The position numbers and the translations under genes were made by a program. A stretch of DNA of 64,000 nt, taken from assembly GCF_002887595.1 (NCBI RefSeq), contig NZ_PEBU01000002.1, forward strand, positions 248,001 through 312,000, written 5' to 3'. Source of the stretch: Bowmanella denitrificans (lineage in GTDB: Bacteria; Pseudomonadota; Gammaproteobacteria; Enterobacterales; Alteromonadaceae). This document shows positions 44,074 to 52,035 of this stretch, piece after piece. How positions within the stretch are numbered: the stretch's first letter is position 1; each line of letters opens with the position of its first letter. The notes beneath the pieces were generated by a model, which made no database searches, had not been told where the DNA came from, and saw only the letters and a list, made by a program, of their open reading frames with translations.

Positions 44074-46674
44074 ATGGAAGCTAATATAATAGAAGAAGTA
44101 AAAACCCTTGAAACAGAAGTTAAAGAGTTTGCTAATTCTCAACCGTATTGGGCAAAATATCTGTGTTCTGAAATCTTAGCAGGCAATGAAATTACAGATA
44201 CCATAATAAATACTTCGTATTCTTATTTGCTTGAAAAATTGGGTCTTAAAGAAGAAACCGACAAGGCCGAAATTTCCATTTCCTACAACCCAAATGCTTC
44301 TGATGACTTTAAAGAAAATTTATACTTTGTTTCTCTGACAAATGTTGAAGGCGTTAATGCACTTACCGAAAACCAAACCATTGAATTAACACCTAGTCTA
44401 ACTATCATTTATGGAGCTAATGGCGCAGGAAAGTCTGGGTATGTTCGACTTTTGAAAAATGTTTTTTACTCAAAAGATAAGGTAGACATTCTTCAAAATA
44501 TCAATATTGAATCAGGGCACAAACCAATTTCTGCAACATTTAATTTTTCTACAGATGGAACTAGTATTTCATTGAAATATCCTGGCGATACTGGAAACGG
44601 GATATTTAATCAATTTGCTGTTTTTGATGGAGATGTTGGTAAGAAACATCTTAGTATAAGAAATGATTTTAGTTTCCGTCCTGCTGGCTTGCAGTTGTTC
44701 AATGAATTTAATGCAGCTTTAGAAAAATTAAACGCAAAGCTTAACAGCGATGTTCAGAAAATAAGTATAGCAAACCCGTTTGCCGATGATGATATTTTTC
44801 AGGGAGAATCTGAAATCAAATCTTTTTTAACTCAGCTTTCTCATAACTCAAAGCTGGAAGAGTTAAAAGCACACTTGCCTTATACGGATGAGGAAAAAGC
44901 AAAGAAAACTCAACTGGACAAACAATATGACGACTTAAAAGTCGCTCTCGCTCAAAAAGATAAAGCACTCAAAGAATTGCAAAGCATAAAAACGCAATTA
45001 GCAGATCGAAAAAAGAATTTAGAAACTCTAAATTTATGGTTCAATCAAACGCAGTTAGCTGCGGTAGTATCAGCCATCACTGATTGCAAAACAAAAGAAA
45101 GCAGCGCCAAAAAAGAAGGTATTGAAAAATTTAAAACCGATAAAGTTCAAAATACCGGCTCTACAGAATGGAAACAATTCATTCAAGCGGCTGAAAAATT
45201 TGCTTCGACTCAAGGTGAACGCGAATATCCTGAAATTGGAGACAACTGCTTGTTATGTCATCAATCAATCAGCGATGATACACCTAAAAACCTGATACGC
45301 AGTTATTGGGAATACATAAAAAGTGTGGCTGAACAAGAAGCTAAAATAGCGAACGAAAAGCTTGCTAAATTTAAAAATGGCTACGAAAAGCTAGACTTTA
45401 ATCAGTTTCCAGAGACTGACACACTGACTGTTTGGTTAAAAGAAAAATTCGAAGCTGATTTAACAAAGCTCAAAGAAGAACTAAAAAATCAAGCAACAAT
45501 TAGCCAAGCGCTTATTTCAAACATCAATGCAAAAAAAGACTTACCACAAGTAGAAGTACAACTCGATTTAAGTCTATTAGATGTCATCAGTGTAGAGGTT
45601 GATAAAGACATTAAAGCGTTTGAAGAAGATGAACAAACTAGAAAATTAGCAGAACTGCTAAAACAAAAAACATATTTAGCTCATAAAGAGAAACTAGAAG
45701 CCAGATATACTGATATTGAAAAACTAAATAAAAACTTAGTTTGGGTAAACAAAGCCAATCAATTCAACAAACAAAGCTTTAAGTCACAGTCAACCAAAAC
45801 AGAAAAGCGTTTGTCAAAAGAATATTTCAACACCGATTATATCAACGCATTTAATGATGAATGCGAAAAACTGAACGGAAAGTTCGGAATTGAAATAGAT
45901 GCAAAAAGCTCAGACGCGCAATCAAACCGCCAACTTTTTCTTAAAGGGAAAGACCCTTCTGCAATTTTGAGCGAAGGAGAACAAAAAGTAATTGCACTTG
46001 CCGATTTTATTGCAGAAACCAATATCACCCCAATCAATAAGGGAATCATTTTTGACGATCCTGTTAACTCTCTTGACGAAGAAAGGAAAAGTGTTATTGC
46101 TGAGCGGCTTGTTTATATTTCCAAAAAAAAACAGGTTGTCATTTTTACGCATGACTTAGTCTTTGTTTCCAGTTTAATTAATTATTCTACAGATAAGAGC
46201 CTTCTGCATGAATGTCACTGGATTGAAAATAGAAATGGAAAGCCTGGGCAAGTTTGGTTGAGAAATTCCCCAACTTATGAAAAAGTTTACCGCAATGCTG
46301 AACCTGTAAAGAAACTTTATACTGGGGCAAACAATGATGAATGCGCTCCCGAACAAAGAGAGTTTTTGGTAAAAAGTGGATTCACCGCTTTACGTACTTG
46401 CTATGAGGTATTAGTTATTAATGATTTATTCAAAAATGTTGTTCAGAGATACAATGAACGAGTAAGTGTTGATAGTCTTTCCAGTGTCTATTTTGACGAG
46501 ACGTTGATAAATGAACTCCTTGATAGTTTCGCTCAATGTTGTAGATATATGGAAGGGCACACCCATAGCGACAAGTATGCCTACAAAAAGCCAGAGCCTT
46601 CTCATCTCAATGAAGAGATTGAGAGGTACGAAACTATAAGAAAGAAAATCAGGAAATATAAAAAAAATGTATAA
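44074..46674 (+). CDS. RloC/PrrC-like ATPase with zinc hook and putative anticodon nuclease
   Basis: 866-residue ABC-type ATPase with Walker A 'IIYGANGAGKSGYVRLLKN' (about 111-118), a long coiled coil carrying C392-x2-C395 ('DNCLLCHQ') like a zinc hook, ABC signature 'AILSEGEQKVIALADF' (about 630), Walker B 'GIIFDDPVNSLDEERKSV' and H-loop 'VVIFTHDLVF'. The C-terminal region has R774-x3-E778 and His829/His831 ('GHTHSD'), the order of the Arg-Glu-His triad of the PrrC/RloC anticodon nucleases. RloC is a tRNase activated by DNA damage or phage, so this is a likely defence cassette. The gene is strikingly AT-rich, so transferred. Framed by attC-like sites 4 and 5. Confidence 0.75.
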   Translation: MEANIIEEVKTLETEVKEFANSQPYWAKYLCSEILAGNEITDTIINTSYSYLLEKLGLKEETDKAEISISYNPNASDDFKENLYFVSLTNVEGVNALTENQTIELTPSLTIIYGANGAGKSGYVRLLKNVFYSKDKVDILQNINIESGHKPISATFNFSTDGTSISLKYPGDTGNGIFNQFAVFDGDVGKKHLSIRNDFSFRPAGLQLFNEFNAALEKLNAKLNSDVQKISIANPFADDDIFQGESEIKSFLTQLSHNSKLEELKAHLPYTDEEKAKKTQLDKQYDDLKVALAQKDKALKELQSIKTQLADRKKNLETLNLWFNQTQLAAVVSAITDCKTKESSAKKEGIEKFKTDKVQNTGSTEWKQFIQAAEKFASTQGEREYPEIGDNCLLCHQSISDDTPKNLIRSYWEYIKSVAEQEAKIANEKLAKFKNGYEKLDFNQFPETDTLTVWLKEKFEADLTKLKEELKNQATISQALISNINAKKDLPQVEVQLDLSLLDVISVEVDKDIKAFEEDEQTRKLAELLKQKTYLAHKEKLEARYTDIEKLNKNLVWVNKANQFNKQSFKSQSTKTEKRLSKEYFNTDYINAFNDECEKLNGKFGIEIDAKSSDAQSNRQLFLKGKDPSAILSEGEQKVIALADFIAETNITPINKGIIFDDPVNSLDEERKSVIAERLVYISKKKQVVIFTHDLVFVSSLINYSTDKSLLHECHWIENRNGKPGQVWLRNSPTYEKVYRNAEPVKKLYTGANNDECAPEQREFLVKSGFTALRTCYEVLVINDLFKNVVQRYNERVSVDSLSSVYFDETLINELLDSFAQCCRYMEGHTHSDKYAYKKPEPSHLNEEIERYETIRKKIRKYKKNV

Positions 46675-46724
46675 CAAGTCACAGCAGCGGAACGCTAACG
46701 CGTCCGCTGAGTGAAGCGTTATGC
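46669..46724 (+). other. attC-like recombination site 5
   Basis: GTATAACAAG at the left and GCGTTATGC at the right; AGCGGAACGC pairs with GCGTCCGCT with one bulge, and GTCAC with GTGA. The core GTTATGC matches GTTRRRY-type sites in Vibrio arrays. Compact, 56 bases. Confidence 0.8.
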
Positions 46725-46742
46725 ATTAATTCGGAGAAGTTG

Positions 46743-47123
46743 ATGTTGTCAGAGTTGGCGGCAGGCATTGTCGGTATTTTGATAGGCGGGCTAGTTGGAA
46801 ATCGACTGGCTATCGGGAGAGATCGGCGCAAGGAGTACAACGAAATTGCCGATGCGCTGCACGAGAGGTTGGAGAACCAAGCTTTGACTGCTCAGAAAGG
46901 GCAGTTTCCTAATGATGCGAACAGTCTCGATAATGCTTCCTTTATCCCATTGCGTAGGAAGCTTTCGAACCGGCAAAACAGGAAACTCGATGCAGCAATT
47001 GAGGATTACGCATCATCAAAGCAGCAATGTGGGTATATTGAAACAGGTTTATATCAGTTTAATAAGCCAGAAATCCTGATAGCAGCTATCCGTAAGTTGC
47101 AATGTTTTGTCAAACAGCGCTGA
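46743..47123 (+). CDS. small cassette protein with one membrane helix
   Basis: 126 residues: a short hydrophobic helix 'ELAAGIVGILIGGLVG' followed by a basic and helical cytoplasmic region. Not recognised. ATG 46743 follows GGAG by 7 bases; the TTG at 46740 is less likely. It starts 19 bases after attC-like site 5. The stop is followed by repeats rather than a clear attC. Confidence 0.6.
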   Translation: MLSELAAGIVGILIGGLVGNRLAIGRDRRKEYNEIADALHERLENQALTAQKGQFPNDANSLDNASFIPLRRKLSNRQNRKLDAAIEDYASSKQQCGYIETGLYQFNKPEILIAAIRKLQCFVKQR

Positions 47124-47128
47124 GCATG

Positions 47129-47250
47129 ATCAATGGCGATCAATGGATCGATGGGGTCAGGATCAATGGGGTCAGGATCAATGGGGTCAGTGACATTGAT
47201 ATTGGTAATGTGTCAACTGAGCCAAAGCTTTGCCCCTAAGCGGCCGAGCC
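47129..47250. repeat. tandem GATCAATGGGGTCAG repeat with island repeat copy 2
   Basis: Three tandem copies of the 15-base unit GATCAATGGGGTCAG (47145-47190) plus degenerate copies run into the GTCAGTGACATTGATATTGG block and the AACTGAGCCAAAGCTTTGCC block. The expansion of one unit suggests slippage at the edge of the repeat. Confidence 0.75.
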
Positions 47251-47273
47251 TGCGTTCGGTCGAAATTGGAAAG

Positions 47274-47365
47274 CTTCTCGCTGTGACGCTGGGGGCGCAA
47301 AGAAAAGCTCGCTGAGGTATTAACTGCTTTTAGTCACTCTGAGTTCTCAGCGGCTCTGCGAGAAG
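47274..47365. repeat. CTTCTCGC palindromic repeat
   Basis: CTTCTCGCTGTGACGC on the left and GGCTCTGCGAGAAG on the right form imperfect inverted arms with AAAGCTCGCTGAG and CTCTGAGTTCTCAGC inside. A close copy lies at 51289-51377. Confidence 0.65.
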
Positions 47366-47497
47366 AGCTTGGGTGGTCAGGGTACAGATTATGCCGCTAT
47401 GACTAGCCTGTTATACAAGTGACTGGCGCGCAGCGGATCGCGTGTCTTACCCAGTATAAAAGTTAAGCAACTTCTGTCTTGCCATAGCGGTCTTCTA

Positions 47498-47615
47498 CAT
47501 GGATACTAAAACCCAACTTGGCTAAACAGTGCCATAGTTAAAATAAGACATGGACGGTTCTCCTCATTAGTTGCCACTTAAACGTGGCATAACCCTGGGA
47601 AAGGGGGAGTTCATA
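47498..47615 (-). mobile_element. IS110/IS1111-like 5'-end remnant, copy 1 (frameshifted)
   Basis: On the minus strand a GAGGAG ribosome binding site precedes ATG 47551 and a short frame like that of the intact versions at 48152 and 52396 ('YVYGIDLAKLSFSIHG'), but with small deletions and an early stop. The conserved fragment ends at the same GTATCCATG as the others. Confidence 0.65.
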
Positions 47616-47616
47616 T

Positions 47617-47748
47617 GGATCAATGGGGTCAGTGACATTGATATTTGTATTGGGTCAACTGAGCCAAAGCTTTGCCACTAAGCTGCCCGAGCCGCTTTGA
47701 TTCCCGCTTAAAATTCCCGGTCGGTTCAGGGCGCTGCTAAAAGGTGGG
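47617..47748. repeat. GGGTCAGTGACATTG island repeat, copy 3
   Basis: GATCAATGGGGTCAGTGACA, AACTGAGCCAAAGCTTTGCC, CGAGCCGCTTTGATTCCCGC, AATTCCCGGTCGGTTCAGGG and CGCTGCTAAAAGGTGGG occur in the same order as in the other copies. Non-coding. Confidence 0.75.
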
Positions 47749-47774
47749 TAGTTTACAGAGCGAAAATTGAGTGG

Positions 47775-48220
47775 AAGACGTGCTTTGGGGGACATCGCTA
47801 AGCATAATTCGTCTATTACTACTTGTCTGATACAAAGAACCCATTCCGTAATGCTTTCTCCACCACGAAGATCAGAAGAGCACGAAGTGTGGACGACCTC
47901 TATTGCCCTTCGTGCTCTTCGTGGTGAAACATATTTTGGGAAAAAGTCCTGACGGGAACTAGATTGATCAGCTTTAGCCGGCCCGTAGGGCAACTGGCTG
48001 GATGCTCGAATGGGACTGGCGCGCCACAGATGGTGCGTCATATAAGACTAAGGAAGTCATGTATTCAAATGCTTGCTATGACACCCACCACCATGGATAC
48101 TAAAACTCAGTTTGGCTAAATCAATGCCATAGACATAGTTGTAATCAGACATGGATGGTTCTCCTCAATGGTTGCCAGTTAAGTTTGGTAAAACCCCGCG
48201 AAGGGGAGTCCATATTATTT
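47775..48220 (-). mobile_element. non-autonomous IS110/IS1111-derived element, copy 2
   Basis: About 440 bases closely similar throughout to 52036-52464. It comprises a CACGAAG palindrome (47861-47936), a segment with a conserved GCCC/GGGC hairpin (47941-48045), and at the other end the start of an IS110-family transposase on the minus strand: GAGGAG, ATG 48152 and 'MSDYNYVYGIDLAKLSFSIHG', where GIDLAK is the family's first DEDD motif. The frame then stops at 48057 after 31 codons. Both ends are kept and the interior is lost, as in a MITE. It ends next to GTTACGC, which resembles an attC core. Confidence 0.7.
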
Positions 48221-48305
48221 GTTACGCAGAAACGTTTTTTTACGCACAATTGTATTTTGCTTTATTGACACTCGAAAATAGGATGTTTTTGATGATGGAG
48301 GCAGA

Positions 48306-49706
48306 GTGAATTTAGAAACGATAGCCGGAATTGCTACAATAGTAAGCTGCGCATTAGCATATTTGACTTACAGGATTCAAAGAGGGCGATCTGACCTAGA
48401 ACAAAAGGAGATGATTCAGGATAACAAATCCAAAAAAATTTATACTGAAGAAAAAGTCTCAATATTTGAATCTTCCGGGCGTGACAAAAGCAACTTGTTT
48501 AAAACTCACTCTTTAAGAAAGGTTCAAGAGTTTTCAGTGGCTAAGATTCCATTTTTTGCAAAAAACAAGTTTGAAAAGCTGGTAAGTGTATTTATAAATA
48601 CAGAAAAAAATAATAGCGGTCTATATCGGTGGCAAGGATATGGTGTTAATGTCGTGCAGTGCGTTTTCGACAAAGTCTTTACTAGTTGTGATTGTCATTT
48701 AGCTGTGAATGTATGGAGCAAAGATTATGGGCGGGCGATTAAGAGATTAGTCGGTGACGCTGAGCAATCGTATACCACTGTCTTTTTACGCGTCTCTTCT
48801 GACGGTCATCACATAGTGTTTGGTAATGGTAAAGCTCTGTATTATTCTCAGAATCTATCAAGTCCAATTAAAATAGAAATCTCTGAGTTTGACTTCGAAT
48901 CAGCCTTTTTTAGTGGTAAAGACTCATTCTGTTTTATACATAATAATGCGGGAAGTGTATTTCTGAGTGAGGTTTGTTTTAAACAAATGCCCTCACCTAA
49001 AATTAATCCTATCTTGGATGTTTCCGAAATTTATAGAGATGCATCTGGAATATCAGTAGATCAAATGTGTAATTGGAATGACATGGAGCTTTTGTGCGTA
49101 TATAGAAAAAGCCCTTGGTATACACCAAAAGAATTTAGTAAATTAATAATATATGATAAGAGAGCCAAGGAAATAGTTTGCAAGCATGAGATATATGGTT
49201 TTCAAGATTTGCAGATTGATCATTCAAATAAAAAGATATACGTTTTGTCCGATAAGATTTCTGTTTATAACGACCAGTTTAAAGTGGTTGGGAACTTTGA
49301 GCTGGAAAAGAGATGGTCTCAAACTGGATCCTGGTCCCTTGGGGCAATAGCCGCTCGCCCATGCGGCGAAATCATTGCTTACTCAATATTCAAAGATGGC
49401 GAGATTATTCTATGTGATTCTTCTGATTTTAAATTAATTAGAAAAATTAAAAGTATAGGAATTTACAATTTTTATTTGAAGTGGTCTCCTTCTGGCAGAT
49501 ATCTAGCCTACTTGAGTTACGATGAAGATAGCAGAGACTATCTCTACACTGTATATGATTACAATAGAGATGAAGATGTATACAGGCAAGTCACATATTG
49601 CCCATCGCGCGGAAAGCCAATATTGGAATGGTCGAATGAGAGGTATCAAGACGAGTTGATGGTGTTGAAGGATTCTAGCTTACTAGAGTGGATCAGGTTT
49701 CGTTGA
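48306..49706 (+). CDS. membrane-anchored protein with propeller-like repeats
   Basis: 466 residues of unknown function. One N-terminal membrane helix ('IATIVSCALAYLTYRI') is followed by a basic segment and then repeats with the rhythm of a beta-propeller, for example 'FLRVSSDGHHIVFGNGKALY' and 'LKWSPSGRYLAYLSYDEDSR', as in TolB/WD40-type folds. GTG 48306 follows GGAGG by 5 bases. AT-rich compared with flanking metabolic genes. It probably entered with the island; it starts about 85 bases after the IS-derived element. Confidence 0.6.
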   Translation: MNLETIAGIATIVSCALAYLTYRIQRGRSDLEQKEMIQDNKSKKIYTEEKVSIFESSGRDKSNLFKTHSLRKVQEFSVAKIPFFAKNKFEKLVSVFINTEKNNSGLYRWQGYGVNVVQCVFDKVFTSCDCHLAVNVWSKDYGRAIKRLVGDAEQSYTTVFLRVSSDGHHIVFGNGKALYYSQNLSSPIKIEISEFDFESAFFSGKDSFCFIHNNAGSVFLSEVCFKQMPSPKINPILDVSEIYRDASGISVDQMCNWNDMELLCVYRKSPWYTPKEFSKLIIYDKRAKEIVCKHEIYGFQDLQIDHSNKKIYVLSDKISVYNDQFKVVGNFELEKRWSQTGSWSLGAIAARPCGEIIAYSIFKDGEIILCDSSDFKLIRKIKSIGIYNFYLKWSPSGRYLAYLSYDEDSRDYLYTVYDYNRDEDVYRQVTYCPSRGKPILEWSNERYQDELMVLKDSSLLEWIRFR

Positions 49707-49786
49707 TATATTCTAAACGTAAAAATGCGGCTAAAGGATAATGCGTGCTTTGCCAGTTTACAGTTGGAGCTTGTACGGCCAAAACG

Positions 49787-49963
49787 CTTGATCTGCTTGA
49801 TCTGCTTGATCTGGGATCAATGGGGTCAGGGATCAATGGGGTCAGTGACATTGATATTGGTAATGGGGCAACTGAACCAAAGCTTTGCCACTAAGCGGCC
49901 CGAGCCGCTTTGAATCCCGCTTAAAATTTCTGGACTAACGTTGTTGGGAATCCAGCGGGCGCG
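49787..49963. repeat. GGGTCAGTGACATTG island repeat, copy 4, with TTGATCTGC tandem
   Basis: Three units of CTTGATCTG (49787-49813) and two of GATCAATGGGGTCAGG lead into the GTGACATTGATATTGGTAAT block and the AAGCTTTGCCACTAAGCGGC block. It then runs into CTGGACTAACGTTGTTGGGA and ATCCAGCGGGCGC, the inverted partner of 41057-41091. Confidence 0.75.
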
Positions 49964-50220
49964 CTTTGAAGGTCACGTCCCTGTAGCTTTTCCTTCGGAC
50001 CAGCGTGAAGCTGTCCCAAATTTTTCCTGAAGATTTGGTCTTTGCGTCTCGTTTCATTATCGCCCGGTAAAGACAATCTGGTCAGGAACCAGATTGAACA
50101 GCTTTAGCTGGCCCGCAGGGCAACAGGCAGGACGCTCGCAAGGGACTAAGTGTCATATCCAACAAGTACGTTAAGCAATTACTGTCTTGCCATGGAACTT
50201 CGCTAAAAGCTAGACGGTGC
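49964..50220. mobile_element. partial IS-derived element segment
   Basis: 50057-50165 matches the conserved segment of the IS110-derived elements (CAGCTTTAGCTGGCCCGCAG with GGGC hairpin arm, then GGACGCTCGCAAGGGACT). GTCTTGCCATGGAACTTCGC and GGTGCTCC resemble the internal junction and leader but the transposase start is missing. It is a more decayed copy. Nothing else is apparent in 49964-50340. Confidence 0.5.
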
Positions 50221-50342
50221 TCCCCGGACGCTTACAGATTAACTCCAGCAATACCAATAAGGAATTGCGTTTATCTGTCCGACGATCCCAAAAAGTTTTC
50301 CGCAAAGTGCAGGATCTCTGCTCTTCGTTATGCTTGTTGACC

Positions 50343-50360
50343 GCACCTGTTAACAGGTGC
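50343..50360. promoter_or_regulatory. operator of the Phd-like toxin-antitoxin operon
   Basis: GCACCTGTTAACAGGTGC is a perfect 18-base palindrome 37 bases before the antitoxin start, with a further half-site GGCACCTG at 50368-50375. Antitoxins of this type repress their own operon through such palindromes. Confidence 0.75.
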
Positions 50361-50396
50361 TATTAATGGCACCTGATGGTTGATTAGGTAATCACT

Positions 50397-50666
50397 ATGC
50401 CAGTGAAATTTTCAGAGGACGTAATCCCTCTGTCTGACTTAAAGATTAATCCCGGAAAAGTTGTTGGTCGGGCACAGGAAACGCATCGTCCTATCCTGCT
50501 GACCAGTCGTGGCCGCGGCATCGCTGTTGTTCAGGGACTTGAGGATTACGAAAAAACCGCTGAGGAATTGCGGTTTGTAAAGGCGGTGGTGCAGGGGTTG
50601 TTGGATGTTCGCGACGGCAACACCCTATCTTTAGAGGATGCCAAGAAAACCCTCGGTATCGAGTAA
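50397..50666 (+). CDS. Phd/YefM-family antitoxin
   Basis: 89 residues: 'EDVIPLSDLKINPGKVVGRA' and 'RPILLTSRGRGIAVVQGLED' give the YefM/Phd DNA-binding fold, and the C-terminal helix 'VQGLLDVRDGNTLSLEDAKK' would wrap around the toxin. Directly followed by the toxin gene without a gap, with a palindromic operator upstream. Confidence 0.85.
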   Translation: MPVKFSEDVIPLSDLKINPGKVVGRAQETHRPILLTSRGRGIAVVQGLEDYEKTAEELRFVKAVVQGLLDVRDGNTLSLEDAKKTLGIE

Positions 50667-50933
50667 ATGGAATTACGCATTGCGCAGTCCGCTCTTGAGG
50701 ACCTACAGGCTATTCAGGCTTACTACACAGAGCAAGACTTGGCGCATATTGGTGATGACTTCGTCGCGGCTATCCTTGAGCATTGTGAGATACTGCAAAC
50801 TCACCCTGATGCGGGCCGAATGGTTCCTGAGTTCAACCTGAAGCATATTCGCGAATTGATTCATGCGCCATTTCGGGTTGTCTACCTTAGGCAGGCTAAA
50901 GAGCTTGTACTTATTAGAGTCTGGCGGAGCTAG
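50667..50933 (+). CDS. ParE/RelE-superfamily toxin
   Basis: 88 residues with the ParE-like fold: 'LRIAQSALEDLQAIQAYYTE', 'FVAAILEHCEILQTHPDAGR', 'HIRELIHAPFRVVYLRQ' and 'LVLIRVWRS'. ParE members poison gyrase and RelE members cleave mRNA; the two cannot be told apart safely here. Starts directly after the antitoxin stop. Confidence 0.85.
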   Translation: MELRIAQSALEDLQAIQAYYTEQDLAHIGDDFVAAILEHCEILQTHPDAGRMVPEFNLKHIRELIHAPFRVVYLRQAKELVLIRVWRS

Positions 50934-51072
50934 AGACAGCTTGAAATATAAGAAGATATTTCGTAAATGCGGTAAAAGGGCCCACTAGATCTGCAGCCCG
51001 GCATCGAGATAAAAACGGGCTGGATTTGAACAAAGTCTATAAACAAAAGGCAACAGGCCCAGTGGATCACCT

Positions 51073-51155
51073 ATGTCACTATCACCCTTCCACTTAGCCA
51101 TTCCAGTCTATAACTTGGCAAAGGCTGGTTGAGCGTTTGCAACAACAAGTTCAGG
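51073..51155 (+). pseudogene. internally deleted copy of the VOC gene at 53793
   Basis: 51073-51130 repeats the first codons of the VOC gene at 53793 ('[13 protein letters not shown]' then 'NLAKAG') almost exactly. The sequence then jumps to the region matching 54050-54079 (GAGCGTTTGCAACAACAAG). The break lies at a short AAAGGCTGG shared by the two ends, so about 210 bases were deleted between short repeats and a stop follows. It also carries some upstream bases of the original. Nothing else gene-like lies in 50934-51072. Confidence 0.75.
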
Positions 51156-51157
51156 TT

Positions 51158-51377
51158 CATTGATGTGGTCAACTGAGCCAAAGCTTTTGCCCTAAGCGGC
51201 CGAGCCGCTTTGACCCCGCTAAAAAATTCCCGGTCGGTTCAGGGCGCTGCTAGAAGGTGCGAACCTGCCTTCGGTCGATATTGAAATGCTTCTCGCCGTG
51301 ACGCAGGGGCGCAGAGAAAAGCTCGCTGAGGTATTCACTACTTGTAATTGCTCTGAGTCTCAGCGACTCTGCGAGAA
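51158..51377. repeat. island repeat copy 5 with CTTCTCGC palindrome
   Basis: TTGATGTGGTCAACTGAGCC, AAGCGGCCGAGCCGCTTTGA, AATTCCCGGTCGGTTCAGGG and CGCTGCTAGAAGG match the other copies but the GGGTCAGTGACATTG start is degenerate. 51289-51377 repeats the CTTCTCGC/GCGAGAAGG palindrome of 47274-47365. Confidence 0.7.
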
Positions 51378-51422
51378 GGTGCAGTTGTGGCTACTACTGG
51401 AGGGGCTGCAGCCTTGTTAGGC

Positions 51423-51716
51423 TTAGACGTGCTGGTCCACATCCATACTGTTGTAGAGGATGCGGATTACAACGAACCTTGATTCTGTACCGGCTCGGTA
51501 GAAAATGATATGGCTGCCCAGACTGAATTTTCTGTGGCGTGGTTTTATGGTATCTGCATCGCGGCCAATATCAGGTTGGCGAGCTAGCAGCTTAAAAGCA
51601 TCGTCAAGCTGTCTGAGGTATTTATCGCGTTGGCACTTCCCCCATTTTTCGGTGGTGAAACGGCCTATATCGATAACGTATTTTCGGGCAGCGGCAGTGA
51701 GTAGATATGGACGCAT
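51423..51716 (-). CDS. ParE-family toxin
   Basis: 97 residues: 'YLLTAAARKYVIDIGRFTTE', 'YLRQLDDAFKLLARQPDIGR' and 'HIIFYRAGTESRFVVIRIL' form a classic ParE pattern; ParE toxins inhibit DNA gyrase. The start codon overlaps the antitoxin stop (ATGA). Encoded opposite to the neighbouring cassette genes. Confidence 0.9.
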   Translation of the reverse strand: MRPYLLTAAARKYVIDIGRFTTEKWGKCQRDKYLRQLDDAFKLLARQPDIGRDADTIKPRHRKFSLGSHIIFYRAGTESRFVVIRILYNSMDVDQHV

Positions 51717-51955
51717 CAGTTAACTTCGTTGTCCAGTTCCGCCATAACGCTTTCAAGGGAATAGTCTGCTATGCCACTTTGCTCGCCTTTATCCAGGAGA
51801 CGTCGGAGCCGTTCGAGCTTACTTTCCGTTTCTTCAAGCAAACGCAGTCCGGCCCTTACTACCTCGCTCGCCGAACCATAGCGACCATTTTCAATCTGAG
51901 TGGCTATAAACTCGTCAAAGTGGGGACCAAGTGTAATGCTGGTATTTCTGGCCAT
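51716..51955 (-). CDS. ParD-family antitoxin
   Basis: 79 residues: 'MARNTSITLGPHFDEFIATQ' and 'GRYGSASEVVRAGLRLLEE' are the ribbon-helix-helix part of ParD, followed by the toxin-binding helix. ATG 51955 has CAGGAG 7 bases upstream; the frame is open further to 52012. Cotranscribed with the toxin. Confidence 0.9.
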   Translation of the reverse strand: MARNTSITLGPHFDEFIATQIENGRYGSASEVVRAGLRLLEETESKLERLRRLLDKGEQSGIADYSLESVMAELDNEVN

Positions 51956-51968
51956 TGGCAGTCTCCTG

Positions 51969-51983
51969 TACCAAATATTGGTA
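51969..51983. promoter_or_regulatory. ParD operator
   Basis: TACCAAATATTGGTA is a 15-base palindrome overlapping the promoter region just before parD, the usual place for autorepression. Confidence 0.65.
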
Positions 51984-52035
51984 TATTGTGCCAAAGCATC
52001 CATGCAAGGCAAGGCAGCTCAACGTGATAAGGCCG

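Noticed and set aside
47145-47190. Short direct repeats resembling a CRISPR start
   Set aside because: Units of 15 bases are directly adjacent with no spacers, and no cas gene is in the window.
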